Position numbers and translations under genes: made by a program
NCBI GenBank assembly: GCA_900315335.1
Contig: OMYR01000028.1
Span: 17,950 to 81,949, forward strand
Source: an uncultured Bacteroidales bacterium
GTDB taxonomy: Bacteria > Bacteroidota > Bacteroidia > Bacteroidales > P3
Length of the DNA stretch: 64,000 nucleotides
Direction: 5' to 3'
Shown: positions 43,417 through 52,082 of the stretch, piece after piece
How the letters are laid out: each line of letters opens with the position of its first letter
Position numbering within the stretch: the stretch's first letter is position 1
The notes under the pieces: generated by a model
What the model saw: only the letters and a program-made list of their open reading frames with translations
Databases searched by the model: none
What the model was told of the DNA's origin: nothing

Positions 43417-44367
43417 ATGAAAAGAAAAATAATTTTAACATTGATGTTATCGGTTGTTTTTGTTACCAATGCACAAAGACACGATATAAAGTCATTTACA
43501 AAAGCCGATAACGGCGTTACGTACCAAATTCAAAAGATTAATCCGGAAGGACAACGCATACAAGAAGGCGATTTAGTGATAGGTAAATTCGCTATTTATT
43601 ATGGAGATTCCTTAGTTTATAGTAAGTTTAACAGACCATCGGAACCTGTATTTCCTGTTTTGGCAAGAAACCAAGTTTTCAAAGGAGATTTGATTGACGG
43701 ATTGAAAATGATGCATGTTGGAGACGTTACCACATTTGCTTTTCCAACAGATTCTATGACAAAATACAATACAGGTGTGCCAAAGACATTAAAGGCAGAC
43801 TATGTTTTTTATCAAGTGGAGGTTGATAGCGTTGCTTCTCTTGCGGAAGTAGAAGGAAAAGAGCGTGCGATGTCAGATTCATTGCTAAAAGTGGAGTATG
43901 AATCTATTATGGATTATTTAGCAAAAGAAAATTGGGATAAAACACCTATCGACGGAGTATTTATTAAGCATTTGAAGAAAGGCACAGGTGCAAACATAAA
44001 AAATGGCGATAAAGTCAAGATGCACTATGTCGGCCAATTGCTTAACGGAACGGTATTCGATTGTTCATTGGAGGATGTTGCCAAAGCCAACAATATGTAT
44101 GTAGAACAACGTAAATACGAACCATTGGAATTTACGGTTGGCGAGGGTAGATTGATTAGAGGTTTTGAAGCAGCAGCCAAACAGATGAAAAAAGGTGGAA
44201 AAGCAATAGTTTTAATTCCGAGCGAATCGGCTTATGGAGCAAGAGATATGGGTGTTATCAAACCATTTTCGCCATTGTTATTCACTTTGGAAGTTGTTGA
44301 TGTAACCAAAGGACAATCGGCAACCAATAAAACTGCAAACAAGAATAAATCAAACAAAACTAAATAA
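43417..44367 (+). CDS. Exported FKBP-type peptidyl-prolyl isomerase (third of three)
   Basis: 316 residues with an ordinary signal peptide (MKRKIILTLMLSVVFVTNAQ) instead of a lipobox, so free in the periplasm. An N-terminal degenerate FKBP module is followed by an active-looking one (about residues 185-300): NGDKVKMHYVGQLLNGTVFD, LEFTVGEGRLIRGFEAAAKQ, KAIVLIPSESAYGARDMG and PFSPLLFTLEVVDV. A Lys/Asn/Thr tail ends the protein. It is 21 bases before the exonuclease gene. Confidence 0.88.
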   Translation: MKRKIILTLMLSVVFVTNAQRHDIKSFTKADNGVTYQIQKINPEGQRIQEGDLVIGKFAIYYGDSLVYSKFNRPSEPVFPVLARNQVFKGDLIDGLKMMHVGDVTTFAFPTDSMTKYNTGVPKTLKADYVFYQVEVDSVASLAEVEGKERAMSDSLLKVEYESIMDYLAKENWDKTPIDGVFIKHLKKGTGANIKNGDKVKMHYVGQLLNGTVFDCSLEDVAKANNMYVEQRKYEPLEFTVGEGRLIRGFEAAAKQMKKGGKAIVLIPSESAYGARDMGVIKPFSPLLFTLEVVDVTKGQSATNKTANKNKSNKTK

Positions 44368-44388
44368 ACAAAAAAATTAAATAATACC

Positions 44389-45195
44389 ATGGAACTGAAT
44401 TTAACTAAGCCTATCGTATTCTTTGATTTGGAAACGACGGGATTAAATATAGGTAAGGATCGTATTATCCAAATTGGAATGATAAAGGTTATGCCTGGCG
44501 GTAGAGAAGAGACGTTTAACCAATTGGTCAATCCTATGACAAGCATACCTGCACCTATCACACAATTGACAGGTATAACGAATGCCGATGTTGCAAATGC
44601 TCCTACTTTTGAACAAATTGCTCAAAAGGTTAAAGATTTTATAGGCGATAGTGATTTGGCAGGATATAATTCCAATAAGTTTGATATTCCTATGCTTGTT
44701 GAAGAATTTTTGCGTGTGGGTATTGACTTTGAAGTTGTGGGAAGAAACCTCGTTGATGTTCAAAATATTTTCCACAAAATGGAACAAAGAACATTGAGTG
44801 CCGCATATCGTTTCTATTGTCATAAAGAAGAAATCGAAAATGCCCATTCAGCCGATGCCGACATCAGAGCAACTCTTGAAGTATTGAAAGCACAGTTGGA
44901 TATGTACAAAGATACTGAATGTAAGGACAGCGACGGTAAAAAATACATTCCTATCAAAAATGATATGAAAGCTTTGGCAACATTTTCCAAGGCTAACAAC
45001 TGGGCTGATTTGGCAGGACACATATATTATAACGACAATCTTGTGCCTTGTATTAATTTCGGCAAACATAAAGGCGAAAGTGTAGCAGAAGTCTTTAAGA
45101 AAGAACCTTCGTATTACGATTGGATGATGAAAGCAGACTTTCCTTTATCTACCAAGCGTATTATCAAGCAAATATATATGTTGAATAAGATTTAA
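44389..45195 (+). CDS. DEDDh 3'-5' exonuclease (DnaQ/epsilon-like)
   Basis: 268-residue exonuclease. DEDDh residues: IVFFDLETTGL (D, E at about residues 12-14), LAGYNSNKFDIPML (second D) and HSADADIRAT (H and D). A C-terminal module from about residue 205 (NFGKHKGESVAEVFKKEPSY, YDWMMKADFPL) is the DUF3820-like tail often fused to this exonuclease group in Bacteroidota. It could proofread as a free epsilon subunit or act in repair; no polymerase is nearby. Confidence 0.87.
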   Translation: MELNLTKPIVFFDLETTGLNIGKDRIIQIGMIKVMPGGREETFNQLVNPMTSIPAPITQLTGITNADVANAPTFEQIAQKVKDFIGDSDLAGYNSNKFDIPMLVEEFLRVGIDFEVVGRNLVDVQNIFHKMEQRTLSAAYRFYCHKEEIENAHSADADIRATLEVLKAQLDMYKDTECKDSDGKKYIPIKNDMKALATFSKANNWADLAGHIYYNDNLVPCINFGKHKGESVAEVFKKEPSYYDWMMKADFPLSTKRIIKQIYMLNKI

Positions 45196-45210
45196 GATTA
45201 GTTGAAGAAA

Positions 45211-45262
45211 TTTGCGTAAAGAATGTATCGTTTCATTAAGAAGTGTGCATTCTTTACGCAAA
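45211..45262. repeat. Perfect 15-bp inverted repeat between exonuclease and FAH genes
   Basis: TTTGCGTAAAGAATG (45211-45225) and CATTCTTTACGCAAA (45248-45262), 22-base loop. It has no T-run on the plus strand, so it may be a weak terminator, an RNA-stability hairpin or a protein site. Confidence 0.65.
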
Positions 45263-45285
45263 ACATAAAATACGACAAGAAGACT

Positions 45286-45900
45286 ATGAAAATTTTGTGT
45301 ATTGGCAGGAATTATTCCGAGCATATAAGAGAATTGGGTAACGAAGTCCCGGAAGATATAATTTTTTTCTTAAAACCGGATACTTCCTTGACCAAGGGTA
45401 ATGAGGATTTTTATTTTCCTGATTTTTCTTCGGAAATTCACTACGAGTGCGAGATTGTTGTCAAGATTGATAAGACCGGAAAATGTATTCCGGTGGAGTT
45501 CGCAAAAAATTATTATTCTCAGATAGCACTTGGAATAGACTATACATTGAGGGATATACAGTCGAAATACAAGGCGAAAGGGCTGCCTTGGACTCTTGCG
45601 AAAGGTTTCGATTACTCAGCACCGATAAGCGATTTTGTCAATCTTAAAGATTTGAATAAGGATATTCAAAACATTGATTTTACGTTACAAAAAAATTCGC
45701 AGACGGTACAAGAAGGAAATAGCAAGTATATGTTGCATACAGTAGATGAGATAATCGCTTATATATCTCGTTTTATCACGTTAAAGACAGGCGATTTAAT
45801 TTTTACCGGAACACCGAAAGGTGTTGGACCTATACAAAAAGGCGATGTTTTGGAAGCATTTTTGGAAGGTAAATCAGTTTTAAGACAAGAGATAAAGTAA
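45286..45900 (+). CDS. Fumarylacetoacetate hydrolase-family protein
   Basis: Probable oxaloacetate tautomerase or acylpyruvate hydrolase (FAHD1-like). From MKILCIGRNY, 204 residues: NYSEHIRELGNEVPEDIIFF, SEIHYECEIVVKI with the metal-binding glutamates, IALGIDYTLRDIQ, KGFDYSAPI and ITLKTGDLIFTGTPKGVGPI, all standard for FAH. The start is chosen at the family N-terminus, downstream of an inverted repeat, not at the ATG 63 bases earlier, which lies inside that repeat. Confidence 0.88.
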   Translation: MKILCIGRNYSEHIRELGNEVPEDIIFFLKPDTSLTKGNEDFYFPDFSSEIHYECEIVVKIDKTGKCIPVEFAKNYYSQIALGIDYTLRDIQSKYKAKGLPWTLAKGFDYSAPISDFVNLKDLNKDIQNIDFTLQKNSQTVQEGNSKYMLHTVDEIIAYISRFITLKTGDLIFTGTPKGVGPIQKGDVLEAFLEGKSVLRQEIK

Positions 45901-45939
45901 AGGAATTTTGTGATAAATGCAATTGAATTATTGTTAATT

Positions 45940-46044
45940 GACATTATTAAATTATTTAGTGAGATTAGCAAAATAATCATTGAGATTAGTAAAATAGTTA
46001 CTGAAACTAATAAAATAATTAGGGACATTAATAAAACGGTCAGA
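45940..46044. repeat. 21-bp-period array R10, 5 units
   Basis: Units start at 45940, 45961, 45982, 46003 and 46024, with GAGATTAG, GAAACTAAT and GACATTA cores. It fills most of the FAH-recN gap. A minus-strand open frame through it (45759-46052) is Leu/Ile heptads and not called. Confidence 0.85.
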
Positions 46045-46139
46045 CTGAACAATTTTGTCGCTTTATGATTTTGTAGATTTTCTTATGATATTAAGAAAAT
46101 TGGATTGGTATATATAATTTTGTAAAGTCAAAAAGGATT

Positions 46140-47801
46140 ATGTTAGAGACTTTGAAGATAGAAAACTATGCACTTATTCGTTCTTGTAATATTGATTTTT
46201 ATGGTGGATTTACAGCAATAACAGGCGAAACGGGAGCAGGTAAAAGTATTATGCTTGGAGCATTGGCTTTGGTGCTTGGGGCAAGAGCCGATACGCAGGT
46301 TCTTTTGGATAAAGGTAAGAAATGCGTAATTGAAGCGGTGTTTTCTGTCGATAAAAAGTTGCAGAATGTTTTTGAAGACAATGATTTGGATTATGAACAA
46401 AAGAGTATCTTTCGTCGTGAGATAACACCCTCGGGCAAATCCCGTGCTTTTATAAACGATACTCCCGTGCAATTATCTGTTATGAAGATATTCGCTCAGT
46501 ATTTGGTGGATATACATTCTCAGAGTGCGACGATAAATCTTAAAAATCACGATTTTCAATTGTCAATGGTTGATTCGTTGTTGGAAAATCACGATTTATT
46601 ATCTTCTTATAAGGATTTGTATTGTCAATATAAGTCAATAAATTCCGAAATAGATGATTTGTTACAAAAACAATCGGAGTTACTAAAAGAAAAATCCTAT
46701 AACGAGTTTTTGTTTGAGGAGTTGGAAAACGCCAAACTGCAAGAAGACGAGCAGGAAGAAGAAGAGAGATTGTTGGAACTTGCAACGAATGCGGAAACGA
46801 TAAAGGAGAATATCGTGGAAGCGTTGAATTTGTTTGATAATGATGAGGATAATAATATTTTAGGATTTTTGAATGAAACCAATTCTCGTATTAGCAAAAT
46901 ATCTACACATAACAAGATTTTGGCAGAACTTTACGAAAGATTGGAGTCTGCACGCATAGAGTTGAAAGATATTTATAACGAATTATCGTCATTCAACGAT
47001 GAATTGGAATTTGACGAAAATAAAGTTACACAATTATCCGACAGATTGAATTTAATATATGATTTGCAGAAAAAACATAATGTCCAAACCATTAGAGAAC
47101 TTTTGCAAATAAAAGAACAATTGCAGGAAAAATTACTTAATGCGGATAATATAGATGGTGAAATAGAAAATAAGATTAAACAAAAAAAATTAATTATTAA
47201 TCAATTAGAAGATTTATCTACGCAAATACATAATCAGAGGATAGTATCGAGTGAATTGCTTTGTAAAGAAATAAAACCTTTGTTGGATTCTATGGCAATG
47301 AAGGAGGCTGTTTTGAAAATAGAAGTCAGTTTTCAAGAAGATTTTAACTCGGACGGTAAGGATAAAATCAGATTTCTTTTTAATGCTAACAAGACAAAAG
47401 ACAATTATTTGCAGGATTTATCTCATGTAATATCGGGCGGAGAATTGTCAAGACTGATGTTGGCGATAAAAGCCGTGATAGCAAGAAAATACAATGTGAA
47501 TACTCTTGTTTTTGATGAGATAGATACGGGCATAAGTGGGGATATTGCTTCAAAGGCTGGAGATATTATGAAAATGATTGCACAAAACCACCAAGTGATA
47601 GTTATCACTCATTTGGTGCAAATGGCTGCCAAGGCAGAGAACCAATACAAGGTTTATAAGCAAGTGGTGGATAATCAAACACAAAGTAATATCGGACTTT
47701 TGAATGAAGAACAACGAATTGCGGAACTTGCCAAAATGCTCTCAGGTGATACAATAACAAAAGAAGCATTAGCCAACGCCAAAATTTTATTGGAAAAGTA
47801 A
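46140..47801 (+). CDS. recN: DNA repair protein RecN
   Basis: SMC-like ATPase for double-strand-break repair, 553 residues. Walker A is FTAITGETGAGKSIMLGALA (residues 20-39), a long coiled coil spans about 150-370, then HVISGGELSRLMLAIKAV (signature) and TLVFDEIDTGISGDIA (Walker B), ending with the D-loop/H-loop region VIVITHLVQMAAKAENQYKV. Length and order are normal. Confidence 0.95.
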   Translation: MLETLKIENYALIRSCNIDFYGGFTAITGETGAGKSIMLGALALVLGARADTQVLLDKGKKCVIEAVFSVDKKLQNVFEDNDLDYEQKSIFRREITPSGKSRAFINDTPVQLSVMKIFAQYLVDIHSQSATINLKNHDFQLSMVDSLLENHDLLSSYKDLYCQYKSINSEIDDLLQKQSELLKEKSYNEFLFEELENAKLQEDEQEEEERLLELATNAETIKENIVEALNLFDNDEDNNILGFLNETNSRISKISTHNKILAELYERLESARIELKDIYNELSSFNDELEFDENKVTQLSDRLNLIYDLQKKHNVQTIRELLQIKEQLQEKLLNADNIDGEIENKIKQKKLIINQLEDLSTQIHNQRIVSSELLCKEIKPLLDSMAMKEAVLKIEVSFQEDFNSDGKDKIRFLFNANKTKDNYLQDLSHVISGGELSRLMLAIKAVIARKYNVNTLVFDEIDTGISGDIASKAGDIMKMIAQNHQVIVITHLVQMAAKAENQYKVYKQVVDNQTQSNIGLLNEEQRIAELAKMLSGDTITKEALANAKILLEK

Positions 47802-47833
47802 TTAATAATTGAACAAAATAACAAAGCAGTTAC

Positions 47834-47959
47834 CTGAATTGGAATAATAGTTACGCAAACTAAAAAATTAATCACTCTCATTAGAAAAATAATCACTATT
47901 ATCAAAAAATTAATTACATCAACTAAAAAATTAGTTGCTCACATTAAAAAAGTGATTAC
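47834..47959. repeat. 21-bp-period array R11, 6 units
   Basis: The longest array: units start at 47834, 47855, 47876, 47897, 47918 and 47939, built around AACTAAAAAATTA and CACATTA variants. Between recN and its terminator. Confidence 0.85.
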
Positions 47960-47966
47960 TCATAAC

Positions 47967-48008
47967 AATAAAGCAAACTCAATTTCTGTTGTTTGAGTTT
48001 GCTTTATT
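47967..48008. terminator. Terminator between convergent recN and the YD-repeat-like gene
   Basis: Perfect 16-bp arms AATAAAGCAAACTCAA (47967-47982) and TTGAGTTTGCTTTATT (47993-48008). It can serve both strands. Confidence 0.82.
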
Positions 48009-48038
48009 ATTGTGTTTTACCGCCTTGTCAAAAAAATC

Positions 48039-49088
48039 TTAGTGCTGATTGACCGGCTGACTATTAAATTCACGTTCTCTATTAGTCGTTTTCTCGGTTT
48101 TATCTTTGATAACACGTTTGGTATCATAGTCTTTTTGGTCTTCATAGAAGTGAGTTTTGTCAAAGTATTCGATAGTGCGGACTTCTGTGTATTTGACAGC
48201 CCAAGAGTCATACATAACACGTTTTGTCCAATTGAAATACTTATCTTTTTTGAACTCATAAGAATAATCTATGGACTTAACATTTTTAGGATTAACGGCA
48301 ATTTCGCTTATAATATTGAAATGCTCGTCGTATTCGTAAGTATATGTAAGCAGTTTTTTGTTTTTATTGTTGAAAACTTCCTTTTTGATAAGCATATTGG
48401 TAACGTCATCGTACTGGTAAGTCTCTCTTCTTGTCATTTTGTCGTTTCTTGACCAAGTTTTCTCCATAGCCAAATTATTGAATGCACGTTTGATTACAAG
48501 TTTCTCAACATTGGCGTTGTTACTGTACGTTGTTATGGTTGAGATAAGAGAATCCGCAGGACCGTAAGCATATTTGATGTTTTTGTTGCCGTACATATTG
48601 TCGCTTGTAATGTCCTTTTCAACCAAAAGACCCTTGGTATTGTATGTATTGACCTCTTTTCTTTCAACTCTATTGGCACCGCCACGGCTATTAGGGTAGG
48701 AAATTTCCGTCATAGTCGCCAAACGACCAAGATTGTTATAGGTATAAATTTTTTGTGAGGCAACTCTGCCGTCATTTTCCTTAATAGTTTCAGTAATCAA
48801 TTGCATACGGTTGTTGTATTCATATTCAGTGGTTCTATCACGCTGTCCGTTTATGAAATTAACCCTTTGAGTTAAAAGTCTATTATCATTAAAAGTCAGT
48901 TGGTAGTCCTCGATATAAGAAGTTCGCTGCATCTTCAAACTCGAATCGGAAACAAATTTCATATATCTGACAGTATGCGGATAACCTTGCAAATTGTAAT
49001 CCGTAGTTCTATATGCCACGTCCTGAGCATTGATATTAAAGGCAAAAAGTAAGGCAATGCCTATGCTGAATAAGGTCTTTTTGTTCAT
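48039..49088 (-). CDS. Secreted protein with YD-repeat-like units
   Basis: Function unknown. The 349 residues start with a signal peptide (MNKKTLFSIGIALLFAFNINAQ) and hold several short repeats of the RHS/YD kind, such as TEYEYNNRMQLITETIKENDG, IYTYNNLGRLATMTEISY and LTYTYEYDEHFNIISEIAVN. The beta-wrap is short, without the RHS cage core or toxin end, so this is an envelope protein and not a polymorphic toxin. C-terminal DKTEKTTNREREFNSQPVNQ is polar. A good promoter lies upstream. Confidence 0.7.
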   Translation of the reverse strand: MNKKTLFSIGIALLFAFNINAQDVAYRTTDYNLQGYPHTVRYMKFVSDSSLKMQRTSYIEDYQLTFNDNRLLTQRVNFINGQRDRTTEYEYNNRMQLITETIKENDGRVASQKIYTYNNLGRLATMTEISYPNSRGGANRVERKEVNTYNTKGLLVEKDITSDNMYGNKNIKYAYGPADSLISTITTYSNNANVEKLVIKRAFNNLAMEKTWSRNDKMTRRETYQYDDVTNMLIKKEVFNNKNKKLLTYTYEYDEHFNIISEIAVNPKNVKSIDYSYEFKKDKYFNWTKRVMYDSWAVKYTEVRTIEYFDKTHFYEDQKDYDTKRVIKDKTEKTTNREREFNSQPVNQH

Positions 49089-49117
49089 CTGTATTTATAT
49101 TTTTCTGTAACAACGTG

Positions 49118-49147
49118 CAAAAATACGATAAAAATTATAAAAATCAA
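49118..49147 (-). promoter_or_regulatory. Promoter of the YD-repeat-like gene
   Basis: Minus strand TTG (49147-49145), 19-base gap, TATTTTTG (49125-49118), 30 bases before the ATG at 49088. Confidence 0.68.
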
Positions 49148-49160
49148 TGTTTTTATTCAA

Positions 49161-49979
49161 TTAAAAAATCTCTTTTGCTTTTTCAATGGCGTCAAGTTTG
49201 CCAACATCCAACCATAAACCCTCGTCAAAATACGCCTTGATGATATTGTGTTTGCTAAGTTCCAAGTACATATCTATAAGTGAGAAAGCTCCCTTCAAAG
49301 TTATCTTTTCAAAAATATGCTTACTCACAATATGTATTCCCGAAAAGGCGTAAAGATTTTCTTGCTTGCAAGGGCGTGTTATAATCCTTTCATTGGTTTT
49401 CAAATTAGTCCAACCGCAGAGTTCGTTATTCTCATTAAAAATCAAATATCGTTGAGTATCACGCTTTTTAACCGCTAAAAGTGCAAGGGGAGTGGTCTTA
49501 TTGAACTCTTTTAACATCAAAGAAAAGTCAGTATCGGAAAGAATATCCACGTTATGAAGTAATATGGAATCGGAAGAAGAAGCCGAAAAATCAGTATCAT
49601 TATCCGTTTTACTGATGTTTAATATTAATTTATCAGTGTTTAACACTATTTCACCGGTGTTTAACACTAATTTATCCGTATCACTGAATAATTTTTTTGC
49701 ATTCAAAAAGCCGCCGCCGGTATTTAATAACTCTTTGCTTTCATCGGAAATCAATATCTTGCAACCGTATTTCTTTTCTATTTCGCCAATAGCCGCACGC
49801 ATCTTTTCAGGGAAATGATGAATATTGACAACAATTTTATTAATGCCGAATGATAGCAGTTTTTCAATATTCCTTTCCAAAAGAGTTTTTCCATTAATCT
49901 CAACCAATGCTTTGGGCTTATTGTTGGTCAAAGGTCGTAAGCGTGTGCCTAAACCTGCGGCAAAAATCATGGCTTGCAT
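49161..49979 (-). CDS. Sugar-1-phosphate nucleotidyltransferase with a 21-bp-array insert
   Basis: Forms an NDP-sugar; closest by motif to MurU/mannose-1-phosphate guanylyltransferase-like proteins of Bacteroidota. MIFAAGLGTRLRPLTNNKPK (residues 4-23) is the nucleotide-binding loop, followed by LISDESKELLNTGGGFLNAK and LLHNVDILSDTDFSLMLKEF, which holds the metal-binding Asp. Between them, residues about 101-137 (TDKLVLNTGEIVLNTDKLIL and on) are extra: three seven-residue repeats coded by a 21-bp array, then a Ser/Asp linker. In relatives LFSD runs straight into the LVHNVDIL strand. Last gene of the clpC operon. Confidence 0.85.
   Translation of the reverse strand: MQAMIFAAGLGTRLRPLTNNKPKALVEINGKTLLERNIEKLLSFGINKIVVNIHHFPEKMRAAIGEIEKKYGCKILISDESKELLNTGGGFLNAKKLFSDTDKLVLNTGEIVLNTDKLILNISKTDNDTDFSASSSDSILLHNVDILSDTDFSLMLKEFNKTTPLALLAVKKRDTQRYLIFNENNELCGWTNLKTNERIITRPCKQENLYAFSGIHIVSKHIFEKITLKGAFSLIDMYLELSKHNIIKAYFDEGLWLDVGKLDAIEKAKEIF
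49596..49679 (-). repeat. 21-bp-period array R12 inside the nucleotidyltransferase gene
   Basis: Units start (plus coordinates) at 49596 (degenerate), 49617, 49638 and 49659, each GTTTAA(T/C)A(T/C)TA. Read on the minus strand it is open and in frame. Confidence 0.85.
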
Positions 49980-49985
49980 AGTAGT

Positions 49986-52082
49986 TTAGTTGTTTTTCGG
50001 TGCGGAATTATTGACAGGATATGCAACTCTGACGTGATAAATACTCTGCAATTTCTTTTTTAAGAATTGTTTGATATTATCAACGTCCGCAAAAGTTATA
50101 TTGGCATTTGACAATTGGTTATCCTTAATCTGAGAATCAATAATGCCATCAACCAAATTGGAAATAGATTTCTCGGAATGCTCTTTCATACTCCTCGAAG
50201 CCGCCTCCACACTATCAACCATCATTAGCACAGCTGTTTCTCTCGAAAAAGGTTTCGGACCTCGATAAGTATATAAACTTTCGTCAATGTATGTTCCCGG
50301 ATGTTCGTTACATTCTTTGTTATAAAAATATTTAGTCTTTGAAGTGCCGTGGTGGGTACGGATAAAATCAATTATCGGTTCCGGTATTTTGTTTTTCTTC
50401 GCCAATTTGATACCGTTCAATACGTGGTCAATGATTACTTGTGCCGATTCCTCGTTAGTAAGTTCGTTGTGAGGGTTAAGTTCCATATTTTGATTTTCGA
50501 TAAAGTACATCGGCATAAGAAGTTTTCCTATATCGTGATAAAGGCTGCCCGCTCTTACAAGCAAAGCATTGCCACCGATTTCGTGAATTAAATCTTCGGC
50601 GATATTAGCAACCTGAATACAATGTTGAAATGTTCCGGGTGCTTTAATGGATAACTCTCTAAGGAGTTTTGAATCCGTATTGGAATATTCCATTAAAGAC
50701 ATTTCGCTGACCAATGAAAATATTTTTTCCAATACAAAAACAATTGGGAAAGCGAATAAAATCATAACGGCATTGGCTGCGAAATAAACAAAACGATAAA
50801 TATCCAATTGTTTGAAGTTATTGTCTTGAATAAGAGTCATAGCCAAATAAATGATAGAGTAGGTTGCAAAAACGATGACGGCAGTTTTGAAAAATTCCAC
50901 ACGTTTTTCCAAATGTTCAACAGATAAAATAGCCATCATACCTGCTATCAATTGATAGAATACGAACTCGAAACTATTGGGAACCGAAAAGCCGATAATG
51001 ATTATTGTAACCAAGAAAACGTAAAGCGAAACTTTTATATCAAAAAATGTTCTGACCAAAATAGGAGTAAGGCATAGAGGAACGAGATATAAGTATTTTT
51101 GATTGATATGTAATACGCCCACTGTGATACCAACCATCATCAAAATAACGAAGAATATCAACAGAATTTTTTTATTATTTAAGAAAATCTCTTTATCACT
51201 GTTGTAAATAAACAACACCATTGCTCCCAAGGCAATAATAATAAGAAGATATTGACCTATCAACGCCAAATTTTTCTCTGTACTGCCTTTTGCGGCGTGA
51301 ATACCTTCGTATTCGTTTTTTAACGATGAAAGAATTTGGTATTTCTCGGGAGTAATCAATTCGCCTTGTGCAATAATTTTTTGATTTTTCAATATAAGAC
51401 CTTTTGTTTGGAAAATATCTTCTATTTGTGTGCTTAAAATGTCGTCAGTTTTTGTGCTGTTGAAAACAATGTTGGGTGAAATAACTTTAATTAAAATATC
51501 GGCGATAGCATTTTTCTCTTTTGAAGATAATGAAGCATTTTTGTTGATATTTTCATAAACTATTTTTTCAACATCATTTATGTTGTAAAATTCGGCTATT
51601 TCGTGTTCTTGTGCAACATTATTATTTACTACAATGATATTGTTATCGTAGTTTTTCATATCGGTGTAATCGGATATGATACCACGATGAATTATGGTTT
51701 GAAGTATTTGGTCTGTTGAATATAGCAGTTGTCGTTTTTCGCTTTCTTTGAGATTGTGTTTGTCAATGTAAGAAGAAATATTCTTGTCCAAATCTTCTTC
51801 CATCTTTGTATTTGCAGTATTATTGTAATCAAAATATAGGGTTTTGTTAGCAATTATTTCGTTTTTCTCTTGGGCGATTTCCTTTTCTGTTTTTAGTATT
51901 GCGAAATCAAAAGGAGATTCCAATGTTTCGTGTTTCCAATAATGCCCTTGCTGAAATTCGTATTTGAAAGAGGATTTTGTTGGGGTTATCAACACTATTA
52001 CGGCAGCGGCAATCAATACTTGCAACACACGATTGATGCGTAAAAAATAATAATGGCGATTATAATCTGTAAAAGGTTTCAT
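49986..52082 (-). CDS. 7TM-HD phosphohydrolase (PgpH-like)
   Basis: Membrane phosphodiesterase; Listeria PgpH of this type breaks down cyclic di-AMP. The 698 residues comprise one N-terminal helix (LQVLIAAAVIVLIT), a periplasmic 7TMR-HDED-like domain (50-265), seven helices (about 270-470) and an HD domain: FQHCIQVANIAEDLI, GSLYHDIGKLLMPMYF with the HD pair, IRTHHGTSKTKYFYNKE and VMMVDSVEAASRSM. Its start overlaps the mlaF stop by 4 bases (ATGA). Confidence 0.9.
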   Translation of the reverse strand: MKPFTDYNRHYYFLRINRVLQVLIAAAVIVLITPTKSSFKYEFQQGHYWKHETLESPFDFAILKTEKEIAQEKNEIIANKTLYFDYNNTANTKMEEDLDKNISSYIDKHNLKESEKRQLLYSTDQILQTIIHRGIISDYTDMKNYDNNIIVVNNNVAQEHEIAEFYNINDVEKIVYENINKNASLSSKEKNAIADILIKVISPNIVFNSTKTDDILSTQIEDIFQTKGLILKNQKIIAQGELITPEKYQILSSLKNEYEGIHAAKGSTEKNLALIGQYLLIIIALGAMVLFIYNSDKEIFLNNKKILLIFFVILMMVGITVGVLHINQKYLYLVPLCLTPILVRTFFDIKVSLYVFLVTIIIIGFSVPNSFEFVFYQLIAGMMAILSVEHLEKRVEFFKTAVIVFATYSIIYLAMTLIQDNNFKQLDIYRFVYFAANAVMILFAFPIVFVLEKIFSLVSEMSLMEYSNTDSKLLRELSIKAPGTFQHCIQVANIAEDLIHEIGGNALLVRAGSLYHDIGKLLMPMYFIENQNMELNPHNELTNEESAQVIIDHVLNGIKLAKKNKIPEPIIDFIRTHHGTSKTKYFYNKECNEHPGTYIDESLYTYRGPKPFSRETAVLMMVDSVEAASRSMKEHSEKSISNLVDGIIDSQIKDNQLSNANITFADVDNIKQFLKKKLQSIYHVRVAYPVNNSAPKNN

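Noticed and set aside
45759..46052. Minus-strand open frame rich in Leu, Ile and Ser
   Set aside because: Reads through array R10 and antisense to the FAH gene; no start context or conserved motif.
48039..49088. RHS/polymorphic toxin
   Set aside because: Too short, no RHS core or C-terminal toxin domain, and no immunity gene beside it.
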